A stretch of DNA of 64,000 nucleotides from Leifsonia sp. ZF2019. GTDB taxonomy: Bacteria > Actinomycetota > Actinomycetes > Actinomycetales > Microbacteriaceae. The notes beneath the pieces are model-generated. The model saw only the letters and a list, made by a program, of their open reading frames with translations. It did no database searches and was not told the DNA's origin. Positions 17,424 to 25,163 of the stretch are shown here, one piece after another. Each line of letters opens with the position of its first letter. The first letter of the stretch is position 1. The position numbers were made by a program, and so were the translations under genes. Where the stretch lies: assembly GCF_019924635.1 (NCBI RefSeq), contig NZ_CP065037.1, positions 2,418,001 through 2,482,000 on the forward strand. Reading direction: 5' to 3'.

Positions 17424-17453
17424 CAAAAAACCCCCGGAAATCCGGGGGTTTCT
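17424..17453 (-). terminator. Rho-independent terminator of the tRNA-Gly-Cys-Val transcript
   Basis: Stem AACCCCCGGA/TCCGGGGGTT with a short loop lies 6 bases beyond the 3' end of tRNA-Val(GAC); on the minus strand it is followed by a T-rich run (TTTTTTGTTT). Confidence 0.85.
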
Positions 17454-17458
17454 CTCTG

Positions 17459-17530
17459 TGGGCGATACTGGGATCGAACCAGTGACCTCTTCCGTGTCAG
17501 GGAAGCGCGCTACCGCTGCGCCAATCGCCC
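17459..17530 (-). tRNA. tRNA-Val (GAC)
   Basis: The minus strand folds as a cloverleaf: acceptor GGGCGAT/ATCGCCC with discriminator A, anticodon arm CTTCC-CTGACAC-GGAAG with anticodon GAC, and T-loop GTTCGATCC. CCA is not encoded. Last gene of a three-tRNA transcript ending in the terminator next to it. Confidence 0.93.
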
Positions 17531-17555
17531 AGAGCCTGAAGCGGGTTCAGGATCG

Positions 17556-17626
17556 AGGTGGATACGGGATTCGAACCCGTGTATACGGCTTTGCAGGCCG
17601 CTGCCTCGCCTCTCGGCCAATCCACC
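17556..17626 (-). tRNA. tRNA-Cys (GCA)
   Basis: Acceptor GGTGGAT/ATCCACC with discriminator U (expected for tRNA-Cys), anticodon arm CGGC-CTGCAAA-GCCG with GCA, T-loop GTTCGAATC. CCA not encoded. Confidence 0.93.
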
Positions 17627-17696
17627 GAAGCCACAACACGGATTTCAACCGTACCGTATCGAGAAGCCCGGAATCCGAAGAAACCGGGCCGACTCG

Positions 17697-17769
17697 AGCG
17701 GATGACGAGACTCGAACTCGCGACCCTCACCTTGGCAAGGTGATGCGCTACCAACTGCGCTACATCCGC
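17697..17769 (-). tRNA. tRNA-Gly (GCC)
   Basis: Acceptor GCGGATG/CATCCGC with discriminator U, anticodon arm CACCT-TGCCA-AGGTG with GCC, T-loop GTTCGAGTC. First of the three minus-strand tRNAs; CCA not encoded. Confidence 0.93.
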
Positions 17770-17803
17770 ATTTCGTTCCGCGGTTCCCCGCGGCACTTGA
17801 ATG

Positions 17804-17832
17804 ACTTTAGCCGATCCTTTCACCGAATCCAA
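17804..17832 (-). promoter_or_regulatory. Promoter of the tRNA-Gly-Cys-Val transcript
   Basis: On minus, TTGGAT (17832-17827) and TAAAGT (17809-17804) are separated by 17 bases, 35 bases ahead of tRNA-Gly. Good sigma-70-type spacing and a TANNNT -10. Confidence 0.7.
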
Positions 17833-17881
17833 AACCAGACCCGCCACCCGGGTGTGTCGCCGCGCCCGGGCGCCACCGATG

Positions 17882-17910
17882 TGCATTCGCGGCCCTGCGT
17901 CGGCTAGTAT
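17882..17910 (+). promoter_or_regulatory. Promoter of tRNA-Val (CAC)
   Basis: TAGTAT (17905-17910) is a good -10; TGCATT (17882-17887) is a weak -35 at 17-base spacing. The tRNA begins 37 bases downstream. Confidence 0.5.
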
Positions 17911-17947
17911 CGAATCTCGCAGCCGGGCGACCGGATGCGATCCCCAC

Positions 17948-18023
17948 GGGCGATTGGCGCAGTTGGTAGCGCGCTTCCTTCACACGGAAGAGGTCATCAG
18001 TTCGAGTCTGGTATCGCCCACCA
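17948..18023 (+). tRNA. tRNA-Val (CAC)
   Basis: Acceptor GGGCGAT/ATCGCCC plus encoded ACCA, anticodon arm CTTCC-TTCACAC-GGAAG with CAC, T-loop GTTCGAGTC. Unlike the three minus-strand tRNAs beside it, CCA is encoded. Confidence 0.94.
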
Positions 18024-18028
18024 GAGTG

Positions 18029-18055
18029 AAGGCCCCCGGTTCGCCGGGGGCCTTT
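18029..18055 (+). terminator. Rho-independent terminator after tRNA-Val (CAC)
   Basis: AAGGCCCCCGG-TTCG-CCGGGGGCCTTT: an 11-base stem with a stable tetraloop and a short T-run, 5 bases past the tRNA. Confidence 0.88.
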
Positions 18056-18264
18056 CGACGTCCCCGCGGCGGTCGATGCCGCTGTCGGCGGCGTCATCCT
18101 CGCCGCCGACATCCCCACCACGCCGACCGTCATCGTCGTCGCCGGTGCGGGAGCCTTCGCCGCCTGCTCGCTGAGCGGCGGCCCCTGAGCCTCCGTCGGG
18201 CCTTTGCTACGCCCCGTGACGCCTCCGCTCGCGCGTCGCGGGCGCGTGAGGCACCCTGAACTGC

Positions 18265-19464
18265 ATGAGCTTCGGACCGGCACGCCCCCTGGAGCAGCTC
18301 TTCGCGACCAGGTCGAGTATCAAGTGGCGCCGCTACCCGGCGGACGTCCTTCCTGTCTTCGTCGCGGAGATGGATTTCGACGTGGAGCAGGCGGTGCTCG
18401 ACCGTGTGGCGGAGACGTTGCGCAACTCGGACACGGGATACCTGGACTCGGCGGGCCCGCTCGCTCCGGCGTTCGCGCGCTTCGCGGAGGAGTCGTGGGG
18501 ATGGCGGGTCGACACCGAACGGGTGCACCTGGCGACGGACGTGACCGTCGGTGTCGTGGAGGCGCTCCGGCTGGCGCTGCCGGAGTCGGGCGGACACGTC
18601 GTGCTCACTCCCCCGGTCTACCCGCCGTTCTTCGAGATGGTCGAGGAGGCGGACGCGGTGGCCGTGACGGTCCCGCTGCTCGAGGAGAAGGACTGGTCGC
18701 TCGACCTGATCGGCATCGAGCGCGCGTTCGCCGCCGGTGCGGACGCGCTGCTGCTGTGCAATCCGCAGAACCCGACCGGTCGATGTCATAGCCGCACCGT
18801 GCTCGAGTCCCTCGCCCGCCTCGCCGCCGCCTACGACGTCTTCGTCGTCAGCGACGAAGTGCACGCTCCGCTCGCCCATCCGGGCACCCGGTTCACCCCC
18901 TTCGCCCCTCTCGCCGCAGCAGCCGGGGCACGCTCCGTCACCGTGACCTCGGCCAGCAAGGCCTGGAATCTCGCCGGCCTCAAGTGCGCCGTCGTCGTCG
19001 CCGCGGAGGAGCGCTCCGCCGCCCTCCTGCGCGGGCTCCCCGATGAGCTCGCCGCCCGCACCAGCATCCTGGGCCTGCACGCCAACGTCGCGGCCCTCTC
19101 GTGCCTCGAGTGGCGGGATGCGCTGCTCGACCGCCTGGTCGACAACCTGCACGTGCTGGAGACCGAACTGGCCAGGCGGGCGCCCTCGGTCCGGCTCGTG
19201 CGGCCGGACGCCGGCTACCTGGTGTGGCTCGACTTCCGGGCGACGGGGCTCGGCGACGATCCCGCGCGCGTGCTCATCGACGAAGGCCGTGTCGCCCTGA
19301 ACTCCGGCCTGGCGTTCGGGGAGCCCGGCCGTGGCTTCGCCCGCCTCAACCTGGCGTGCGACCCCTCCACCGTCGTCGAGGCGGTGCGCCGCATCGCCGC
19401 CACGCTCGACGCGCGAGGCCCGCGCCGCCACTCCCCCGCACCGATCCTCGCCCGCGCCGTGTAA
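18265..19464 (+). CDS. PatB/MalY-type PLP-dependent cystathionine beta-lyase or aminotransferase
   Basis: The 399-residue fold-type I enzyme has the MalY/PatB signature start (SIKWRRYPADVLPVFVAEMDF), NPQNPTGR, the aspartate/tyrosine pocket VVSDEVHAPL, and PLP lysine in TSASKAWNLAGLKC. Family members release homocysteine, pyruvate and ammonia from cystathionine; some are regulators or class II aminotransferases. It faces a Cys/Met-metabolism enzyme at 19545, fitting sulfur amino acid metabolism. The ATG at 18265 is used; no clear ribosome site is visible. Confidence 0.88.
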   Translation: MSFGPARPLEQLFATRSSIKWRRYPADVLPVFVAEMDFDVEQAVLDRVAETLRNSDTGYLDSAGPLAPAFARFAEESWGWRVDTERVHLATDVTVGVVEALRLALPESGGHVVLTPPVYPPFFEMVEEADAVAVTVPLLEEKDWSLDLIGIERAFAAGADALLLCNPQNPTGRCHSRTVLESLARLAAAYDVFVVSDEVHAPLAHPGTRFTPFAPLAAAAGARSVTVTSASKAWNLAGLKCAVVVAAEERSAALLRGLPDELAARTSILGLHANVAALSCLEWRDALLDRLVDNLHVLETELARRAPSVRLVRPDAGYLVWLDFRATGLGDDPARVLIDEGRVALNSGLAFGEPGRGFARLNLACDPSTVVEAVRRIAATLDARGPRRHSPAPILARAV

Positions 19465-19473
19465 CGCGCATCC

Positions 19474-19526
19474 AGGGGCCGCGAAACGCCGTTCCGGAAC
19501 GCCCGGAACGGCGTTTCGTGACCCCT
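19474..19526. terminator. Long hairpin between convergent genes (GGGGTCGC family)
   Basis: Two 24-base arms (19474-19497 and 19503-19526) pair with two mismatches around a 5-base loop. The arm contains CGAAACGCCGTTCCGG. No T-run. The same outer arm GGGG(T/C)CGCGAAACGCCG occurs in the hairpin at 38013. Likely bidirectional terminator. Confidence 0.65.
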
Positions 19527-19544
19527 GCGTGCGCGAGCCAGGTG

Positions 19545-20840
19545 TTACACGCCGGCGGCGTCGAGTGCGGCCGCGAGGTCGGCGGCGAGATCGCGTGGGC
19601 TCTCCAGGCCGATCGAGAGGCGGATGAGACCGGGGGTGATGCCGGCGTCGGCGCGCTCCTCAGGCGTCAGCTTCGCGTGGATGGTGCTGGCGAGGTGGAT
19701 GGCGAGGCTCCGGACATCCCCGATGTGCGTCATCGGCGTGATGAGGCGCAGCGCGTCGATGAAGCGGCGCGCGGCCTCCCGGCCGCCGGCCAGCTCGAAC
19801 GACACGATGGAGCCGGCCCCGGAGGGAAGGTACCGCTGCGCGAGGGCATGATTCGCATCCGACGGCAGGCCGGGGTAGAAGACGCGCGCGACCTCGGGCC
19901 GGGCGGCGAGCAGCTCGGCGACGGCCTGGGCGTTCGAGACGTGGCGGTCCATCCGCACCGAGAGAGTCTCGATGCCGTGCAGCAGGAGGAACGTGCTCGA
20001 CGGAGGGACGGTCGGTCCGTACTCCAGCACGATCACCGAGCGCAGGTACGCCAGGTAGGCGCCGGCGCCGTACCGCTCGACGAACGACGGAACACCCGCG
20101 CGCGGCGGCTCCGTCAACTGCGGGAACCGGTCGGCGTGGGCGGCCCAGTCGAAGCGGCCGCCATCGACCACCGCGCCGCCGAGGACGGCCCCGTGCCCGG
20201 CGAGCCACTTGGAGGTCGAGTGGATGACGATGTCGGCACCGTCCGCGATGGGGCGCCACAGGTACGGGGTCGGGACCGTGTTGTCCACCACGAGCGGGAC
20301 GCCCGCCGTGTGCGCGATCGCCGCGAGCCGTTGGATGTCGACCACCTGGTTCAACGGGTTCGGCAGCGTCTCCGTGTACACCGCGCGCGTGGTCGGGCGC
20401 ACGCGCGACGCCCATTCGTCGTCGGAGGCGTCGTCCGCTACGTACTCGAAGTCGATCCCCTGGCGGGCGAGCACGCCGCGGAACATCTCCCGCGTCCCTT
20501 CGTAGAGCGAGCGGGTGACCAGGACGTGGTCGCCGGAGGCGGCCAACGCCGTCAGCGCCGCGGCGATCGCGGCCTGGCCACTGGCGACCACGATGCCGTC
20601 GACGCCGCCCTCCAGGTCGGCGATACGGCGCCCGGCGACGGCGTTGGTGGGGTTCTCATTGCGGGAGTAGGCGCGGTACGCGCTGCGGCCGGCGAACCGC
20701 GCCTCCCCGTCGTCGAAATCGTCGAAGACGTAGCCGGCCGTCTGATAGATCGGCGTGACACGCGAGCGGGTCTCGGCGTCGATCACCGCCCCGGCATGGA
20801 TCTGGCGCGTCTCGAAGTCCCAGGTACAGTCCTCTGGCAT
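19545..20840 (-). CDS. O-acetylhomoserine sulfhydrylase-type Cys/Met metabolism PLP enzyme
   Basis: The 431-residue protein begins with WDFETRQIHAG, has TPIYQTAGYVFDD, YSRNENPTN, the PLP-phosphate loop ASGQAAIAAAL, VVDNTVPTPYLWRPI and the PLP lysine in VIHSTSKWLAGHG, ending in TPGLIRLSIGLE. The TxGYVF and NENPTNA pattern favours the MetY (O-acetyl-L-homoserine sulfhydrylase) branch over cystathionine gamma-synthase, but gamma-lyase activity cannot be excluded. The ATG at 20840 lies 7 bases behind TAGGGT, so the mRNA is probably leaderless. Confidence 0.9.
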   Translation of the reverse strand: MPEDCTWDFETRQIHAGAVIDAETRSRVTPIYQTAGYVFDDFDDGEARFAGRSAYRAYSRNENPTNAVAGRRIADLEGGVDGIVVASGQAAIAAALTALAASGDHVLVTRSLYEGTREMFRGVLARQGIDFEYVADDASDDEWASRVRPTTRAVYTETLPNPLNQVVDIQRLAAIAHTAGVPLVVDNTVPTPYLWRPIADGADIVIHSTSKWLAGHGAVLGGAVVDGGRFDWAAHADRFPQLTEPPRAGVPSFVERYGAGAYLAYLRSVIVLEYGPTVPPSSTFLLLHGIETLSVRMDRHVSNAQAVAELLAARPEVARVFYPGLPSDANHALAQRYLPSGAGSIVSFELAGGREAARRFIDALRLITPMTHIGDVRSLAIHLASTIHAKLTPEERADAGITPGLIRLSIGLESPRDLAADLAAALDAAGV

Positions 20841-20846
20841 GCGGCC

Positions 20847-20852
20847 ACCCTA
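20847..20852 (-). promoter_or_regulatory. -10 box of a probably leaderless mRNA
   Basis: TAGGGT lies at -12 to -7 from the ATG at 20840; no ribosome site between. Confidence 0.5.
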
Positions 20853-20916
20853 GTGTCCGCCTCCGGCCCCGGCATCTCCGCGTTGCGCTGTGCGACGCAC
20901 GATGACGAACGGTGTC

Positions 20917-21450
20917 TCACCCCCACCCGTAGCGCTGCCGCAGCGACGCGCGCACCGCGTCGAACGCGCGGCGGTCGAGCGCGGCGGCCTCGCGCCGCAT
21001 GCCGCCCTGGTGCAGGCGGTACACCCGGTCGACCCGGGCATAGCTGGGGCGGTGCCTGCCGTCCCACGACCCGGCGCCCACCGGGACGTACTCGGGTCGG
21101 CCCGGATGCTCCTGACTCGTCAGAGCCACCGCCAGGACGGTTCCTGCGGACTCGGAGGCGACGACGAGCACCGGCCTGTCCTTGCCACGCCCGTCCGCCT
21201 CCTCGAAGGGCACCCAGGTCCACACGATCTCCCCCGGGTCGGCGTCGCCGTCCGTGCTCGGAACGTAGGACGTGCGGATCGCGCCCAACCGCCGCGGGTC
21301 GACCTGCACGGTCGCCGTCGCCCCCGAGCGGCCTGGCTCAGCGCCGGGGCGGGCGGGGGTCGGTGCGGAGGGGGTCGGAGCCGCGCTCGGACGGAACAGC
21401 CGGCCGATCGCGCTCAGGATTCGTCGAGGGGATGCCACGCTCCGCACCAT
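20917..21450 (-). CDS. PemK/MazF-type toxin-like protein, no antitoxin visible
   Basis: The last about 110 residues fit a MazF/PemK fold: GEIVWTWVPFEEADGRGKDRPVLVVAS, a central strand ALTSQEHPGRP, and SYARVDRVYRLHQGG. MazF proteins are mRNA-cleaving ribonucleases. The first about 65 residues are Pro/Ala-rich with an amphipathic start (ILSAIGRLF) and are not part of the fold, so a later start is possible. It overlaps the ammonium transporter paralogue by 113 bases in another frame, and no antitoxin-like gene lies next to it, so a housekeeping role or a non-toxic homologue is as likely as a toxin. Confidence 0.7.
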   Translation of the reverse strand: MVRSVASPRRILSAIGRLFRPSAAPTPSAPTPARPGAEPGRSGATATVQVDPRRLGAIRTSYVPSTDGDADPGEIVWTWVPFEEADGRGKDRPVLVVASESAGTVLAVALTSQEHPGRPEYVPVGAGSWDGRHRPSYARVDRVYRLHQGGMRREAAALDRRAFDAVRASLRQRYGWG

Positions 21451-22573
21451 AGCGGACGCGCGTGAGACCGACGGTGAACCGGAGCAGCACGGCGATGAGC
21501 AGCGCGATCACGAAAGCGTAGACGAGCACGGCGACCGCGGCGACGCCCTGCGCGATGAAGAGATCGAAGTTGCCGCTCTCGACCATCCCGCCGCCCGCTC
21601 CGAAGAGTCCGACGAACAGGAGTCCGACCGCGCTGCCGACGATCATGATGACGCACAGCGCCAGGGCCGGCCCGAACCGCGCGCGGGCCGCGAGGTCCAC
21701 CATCGTCGCGCAGGCCAGCGCGGCGAGCGCGCCCAGGAGGAGGGACCAGCCGAGGGTCAGCACGCCCGACGCGGGCGTGATCGCCACCAGTCCGGACGCC
21801 GCGCCGCAGAAGACGCTGACGAGGGTGGGCCGCCGCAGGAGCACCCGATCGACGAGCATCCACATCAGGCAGCCCGCCGCGGAGGCCAGGAACGCGTTGA
21901 TGGCGATCGTGGCCGTGTACTGGTCGACCGCGCCCTCCGACCCCGTCACGAGTCCGAGCCAGCCGACCCAGACCAGCGTGCCGCCGATCGCGACGACGGG
22001 GAGGCTGCGCCCGCTCTCGGCCGGGTGCTCCCCTCGTCCGCACGCGACGATCACTCCGACGGCGGAGGCGCCCGCGGCGAGTCCGACGGGGAGCGCTCCC
22101 CCGTAGTCCACGACGCCGAGCAGAGAGACCGCCCAGCCGTCGCTCAGCGCGAAGACGGCATAGCCCACGGGGAACAGCACGAGGACGCTCCACGCCGCGC
22201 AGAACAGGAGCCACGCACCCAGCGTGATGCGCGAGGCGACTGCGGCACCGACGACGGCGATCGCGACCGCGCAGACGGCGATCAGGGATCCGGCCCTGGC
22301 GAGCGCGTACGCACCCCGCTGGCCCGCGAGCGCGACGTCCGGCGCACCGACGATGTGCGGGAGGAGCGACTCCCCCGCGAGCATCCCGTAGCCGCCCAGG
22401 ACGGCGAGCACGACGACCACCGCCGTCCCCGTGAGGACGAACAGCAGCGCGCGCCGTGCCCGGGCGCGCCCGGCGAGACCCCCGACGAGGAACGCGAGGC
22501 CGGGCACGACCAGGAGGGTCAGAGCGCCGCAGAAGAACAGCAGCAGCGCATCCACCTGATCGCTCGTCGCCAT
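21338..22573 (-). CDS. Ammonium transporter-family paralogue lacking both pore histidines
   Basis: The 411-residue protein aligns along its length with the AmtB next to it: same eleven hydrophobic segments, GWAVSLLGVVDYGGA for GLHVNDFAGGTA, GLVAITPASGVLTLGW for GLVAITPACNILTPGW. The two histidines of the pore are replaced: Gly164 where AmtB has His179, and Met310 where AmtB has His328. The aspartate before the first site (Asp156) is kept. Loss of both histidines should impair or change ammonium conduction; a sensor or regulatory partner is possible. The tail after residue 370 is Pro/Arg-rich and overlaps the MazF-like gene. It lies 139 bases downstream of amtB on the same strand. Confidence 0.82.
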   Translation of the reverse strand: MATSDQVDALLLFFCGALTLLVVPGLAFLVGGLAGRARARRALLFVLTGTAVVVVLAVLGGYGMLAGESLLPHIVGAPDVALAGQRGAYALARAGSLIAVCAVAIAVVGAAVASRITLGAWLLFCAAWSVLVLFPVGYAVFALSDGWAVSLLGVVDYGGALPVGLAAGASAVGVIVACGRGEHPAESGRSLPVVAIGGTLVWVGWLGLVTGSEGAVDQYTATIAINAFLASAAGCLMWMLVDRVLLRRPTLVSVFCGAASGLVAITPASGVLTLGWSLLLGALAALACATMVDLAARARFGPALALCVIMIVGSAVGLLFVGLFGAGGGMVESGNFDLFIAQGVAAVAVLVYAFVIALLIAVLLRFTVGLTRVRYGAERGIPSTNPERDRPAVPSERGSDPLRTDPRPPRR

Positions 22574-22712
22574 CCCGCCCCTTCGCTCGAGAATGCCAGC
22601 ATCACCCTACCGAGCCGCGGCGGCATCCGGCACGGCCCGCTCACACGGCGGACGGGGCGCCGCCCGAAGGCGGCACCCCGTCCGGCGTGCTGTGTGCGGA
22701 GGACCGAGAGGC

Positions 22713-23987
22713 TCAGACCGTCTCGAGGGCGTAGCCCTCTTCACCGTGGACCACGGTGTCGACGCCGGCCAGCTCGTCCTCGTTCTTGATGCGGAACCCG
22801 ATGGTCTTCTGGATCGCCCAGCCGATGACGTAGGCGAGGACGAAGGAGTAGATCAGCACCGCGAAGGCACCGAGCGCCTGGACACCCAGCTGCTGGAAGC
22901 TGCCGCCGTAGAGGAGGCTGGAGAAGGGCTTGCTGGCGTCGCCGTCCACGTGGGTGAAGCCGAAGAAGCCGATCCACAGGGTACCGATGATGCCGCCGAC
23001 GAGGTGGATGCCCACGACGTCGAGCGAGTCGTCGAAGCCGAGCTTGAACTTCAGGTCGATCGCCAGGGCGCAGACGGCGCCGGCGACGACACCGAGGAGG
23101 ATCGCCCATCCCGGGGTGAGGATGTTACAGGCCGGGGTGATCGCGACGAGGCCCGCGACGGCGCCGGATGCCGCTCCGATGGAGGTCGGCTTGCCGTCCT
23201 TCAGCTTCTCGACGATCAGCCAGCCGATGGTCGCGGCGGCCGGGGCGGCGAGGGTGTTGACCCAGGCGAGCGCTGCGACACCGTCGACCGCGGCCTCCGA
23301 ACCGGCGTTGAAGCCGAACCAGCCGAACCACAGGAGGGCGGCGCCGAGGAGGGTCAGCGGCACGTTGTGCGGCTTGCTCATGCCCTTCTGGAAGCCGACG
23401 CGCTTGCCGAGGACGAGCGCGAGGGCGAGGCCCGCCGCACCGGCGTTGATGTGCACCGCCGTGCCGCCGGCGAAGTCGTTCACGTGCAGGCCGGCCGCGA
23501 TCCAGCCGTTCGAGAGGTTGAACACCCAGTACGCGACCGGGAAGTAGACGACCGTGACCCAGATGCCGGCGAAGATCATCCACGAGCCGAACTTGGCGCG
23601 GTCGGCGATCGCGCCGGAGATGAGGGCGACGGTGATGATGGCGAAGGTCGCCTGGAACCCGGCGAAGGCGAGCCCGCCGAGGTCGGGGGTGAGCCCGTCC
23701 TTGCCCATGAGGCTGCTCAGGAACCAGTCCGGCGTGCCGAGGACGCCCTTGATGGACTCGGGCCCGAACGACAGGCCGTAGCCGTAGACGACCCAGAGGA
23801 CGCCGACGAGGGCCATCGCGCCGAAGCTCATCATCATCATGCTGACGACGCTCTTGGCTCGGACCATGCCGCCGTAGAAGAAGGCGACACCGGGGGTCAT
23901 CAGCAGAACGAGGGCTGCGGCGACCAGAAGCCACAGGGCGTTGACCGTCCCGGCTTCTGCGTAGTCCGCTGCTGTGTGGAGCACCAT
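22713..23987 (-). CDS. amtB: Ammonium transporter AmtB
   Basis: The 424-residue protein is a complete Amt/Rh-family channel for ammonium uptake: eleven membrane segments, the twin pore histidines His179 (GGTAVHINAG) and His328 (DVVGIHLVGG), Asp171 in NDFAGG, and the Phe gate region. The C-terminal cytoplasmic tail (GIDTVVHGEEGYALETV-like) has the form that binds a GlnK/PII protein, but no glnK is in the window. A GlnR-type box lies about 120 bases upstream, suggesting nitrogen control. Confidence 0.95.
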   Translation of the reverse strand: MVLHTAADYAEAGTVNALWLLVAAALVLLMTPGVAFFYGGMVRAKSVVSMMMMSFGAMALVGVLWVVYGYGLSFGPESIKGVLGTPDWFLSSLMGKDGLTPDLGGLAFAGFQATFAIITVALISGAIADRAKFGSWMIFAGIWVTVVYFPVAYWVFNLSNGWIAAGLHVNDFAGGTAVHINAGAAGLALALVLGKRVGFQKGMSKPHNVPLTLLGAALLWFGWFGFNAGSEAAVDGVAALAWVNTLAAPAAATIGWLIVEKLKDGKPTSIGAASGAVAGLVAITPACNILTPGWAILLGVVAGAVCALAIDLKFKLGFDDSLDVVGIHLVGGIIGTLWIGFFGFTHVDGDASKPFSSLLYGGSFQQLGVQALGAFAVLIYSFVLAYVIGWAIQKTIGFRIKNEDELAGVDTVVHGEEGYALETV

Positions 23988-24103
23988 GCGAATTGTCTAC
24001 CTCTCTGTGCGTGCCCCGGCTCACGTGCGCTCCCATTCGGGGCGGGAGCGGTTCGGGGTGGAGCCAGTCTGAACGCGAGAGGTTTCGGTCGGAGACAGCG
24101 CGT

Positions 24104-24119
24104 GTTTCGCGGGTGTTAC
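24104..24119 (-). promoter_or_regulatory. GlnR-type box upstream of amtB
   Basis: On minus the sequence is GTAAC-ACCCGC-GAAAC, a full match to the actinobacterial GlnR pattern gTnAC-n6-GaAAC. A weaker neighbour, GAAAC-ACAGTG-TTTAC, lies 30 bases further upstream. Position fits nitrogen-controlled amtB transcription. The IS element begins 75 bases beyond. Confidence 0.55.
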
Positions 24120-24193
24120 GCGTGGGGCCCGCGTGTAAACACTGTGTTTCCGCGGGCTTTCGATGTGCCGGGCGGTCGGTGCGAGTCCACCTA

Positions 24194-25163
24194 GGGCGTG
24201 TCTCCTAACCGTTGTTGTGGTCGTGGTGCAGGCTGGGCGTTGTGTCGCGGTCTCGGGTGTTGTCGGATTCTCAGTGGGAGCGGATCGCGTCGTTGATGCC
24301 GGCCCCGTCGCCGAAGGGCGGTCGCCCGTTCGGTGATCATCGTTTGGTGGTCGAGGCCATCATTTGGCGGTATCGGACCGGGATTCCGTGGCGGGATCTG
24401 CCGGCGGAGTTCGGTCCCTGGCAGACGGTCTGGAAGCGTCACAACCGATTCAGTCACGACGGCACCTGGGACCGGGTGCATGCTGCGCTGTTGACTGAGG
24501 CCGACGCGGCCGGGGTGCTGGATTGGACGGTGAGCGTGGATTCCACGATCAACCGAGCCCACCAGCATGCGACCACCTTCGCCCGTGTCGAGGAGCCCGC
24601 GGGCCGCCGCCCCACCAACACCCCAGGGGGCACGATCGAATCACAAGAATCTTCGTCAGGAACCCGCTGACCACGCGATCGGCCGCTCGCGTGGCGGCCT
24701 GTCGACGAAGATCCACCAACTCGTCGATGGCAACGGACTCCCGCTTGTCGTGCTCCTCACGCCGGGCCAGTCCGGTGATTCGCCGATGTTTGACGCCTTG
24801 ATGGGACAGCTCCGAGTAGATCGAATGGGTCGAGCTCGCACCCGGCCCGACGCCGTCCGCGGCGACAAAGCGTATTCATCACGCGCAATCCGCTCCCACC
24901 TCCGCCGACGCGGTATCGCGGCAGTCATCCCCGAACCCGACGATCAGAAGCGACACCGCCTCAACCGCGGCAGCGCGGGCGGCAGACCACCCCGATTCGA
25001 CGCGATCAACTACCGAGGACGGAACGTCATCGAACGCGGCTTCTGCGACACCAAGCAATGGCGAGGCCTCGCCACCCGCTACGACAACCTCGCCGTCACC
25101 TACCGGGGAGCAGTCGTCCTCCGCGCAATCACACTCTGGCTCAAACGGTTAGAAGACACGCCC
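24194..25163 (+). mobile_element. IS5-family insertion sequence (IS427-like), about 970 bp
   Basis: The element starts GGGCGTGTCTCCTAACCGTT and its other end reads, reversed, GGGCGTGTCTTCTAACCGTT: terminal inverted repeats of about 20 bases with one mismatch. It is flanked by TA on both sides (24192-24193 and 25164-25165), the target duplication typical of the IS427 group. Inside are two overlapping transposase frames carrying one DDE triad between them. The insertion lies between the amtB upstream region and the zapE stop codon. Confidence 0.92.
24242..24670 (+). CDS. IS5-family transposase, ORF A
   Basis: The 142-residue frame (GTG 24242) has the N-terminal domain typical of IS427-type transposases: LSDSQWERIASLMP, GGRPFGDHRLVVEAIIWRYR, GIPWRDLPAEFGPWQTV and the first catalytic Asp in VSVDSTINRAHQHAT. 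It ends at 24670 in text (ESQESSSGTR) that no longer matches the family; the match continues in ORF B, shifted by +1. Probably made as an A-B fusion by frameshifting. Confidence 0.85.
   Translation: MSRSRVLSDSQWERIASLMPAPSPKGGRPFGDHRLVVEAIIWRYRTGIPWRDLPAEFGPWQTVWKRHNRFSHDGTWDRVHAALLTEADAAGVLDWTVSVDSTINRAHQHATTFARVEEPAGRRPTNTPGGTIESQESSSGTR

Noticed and set aside
18061..18187. Open stretch after the tRNA terminator with alanine- and valine-rich, membrane-like translation
   Set aside because: No start codon in good context and too short; could be a remnant but equally chance in GC-rich DNA.
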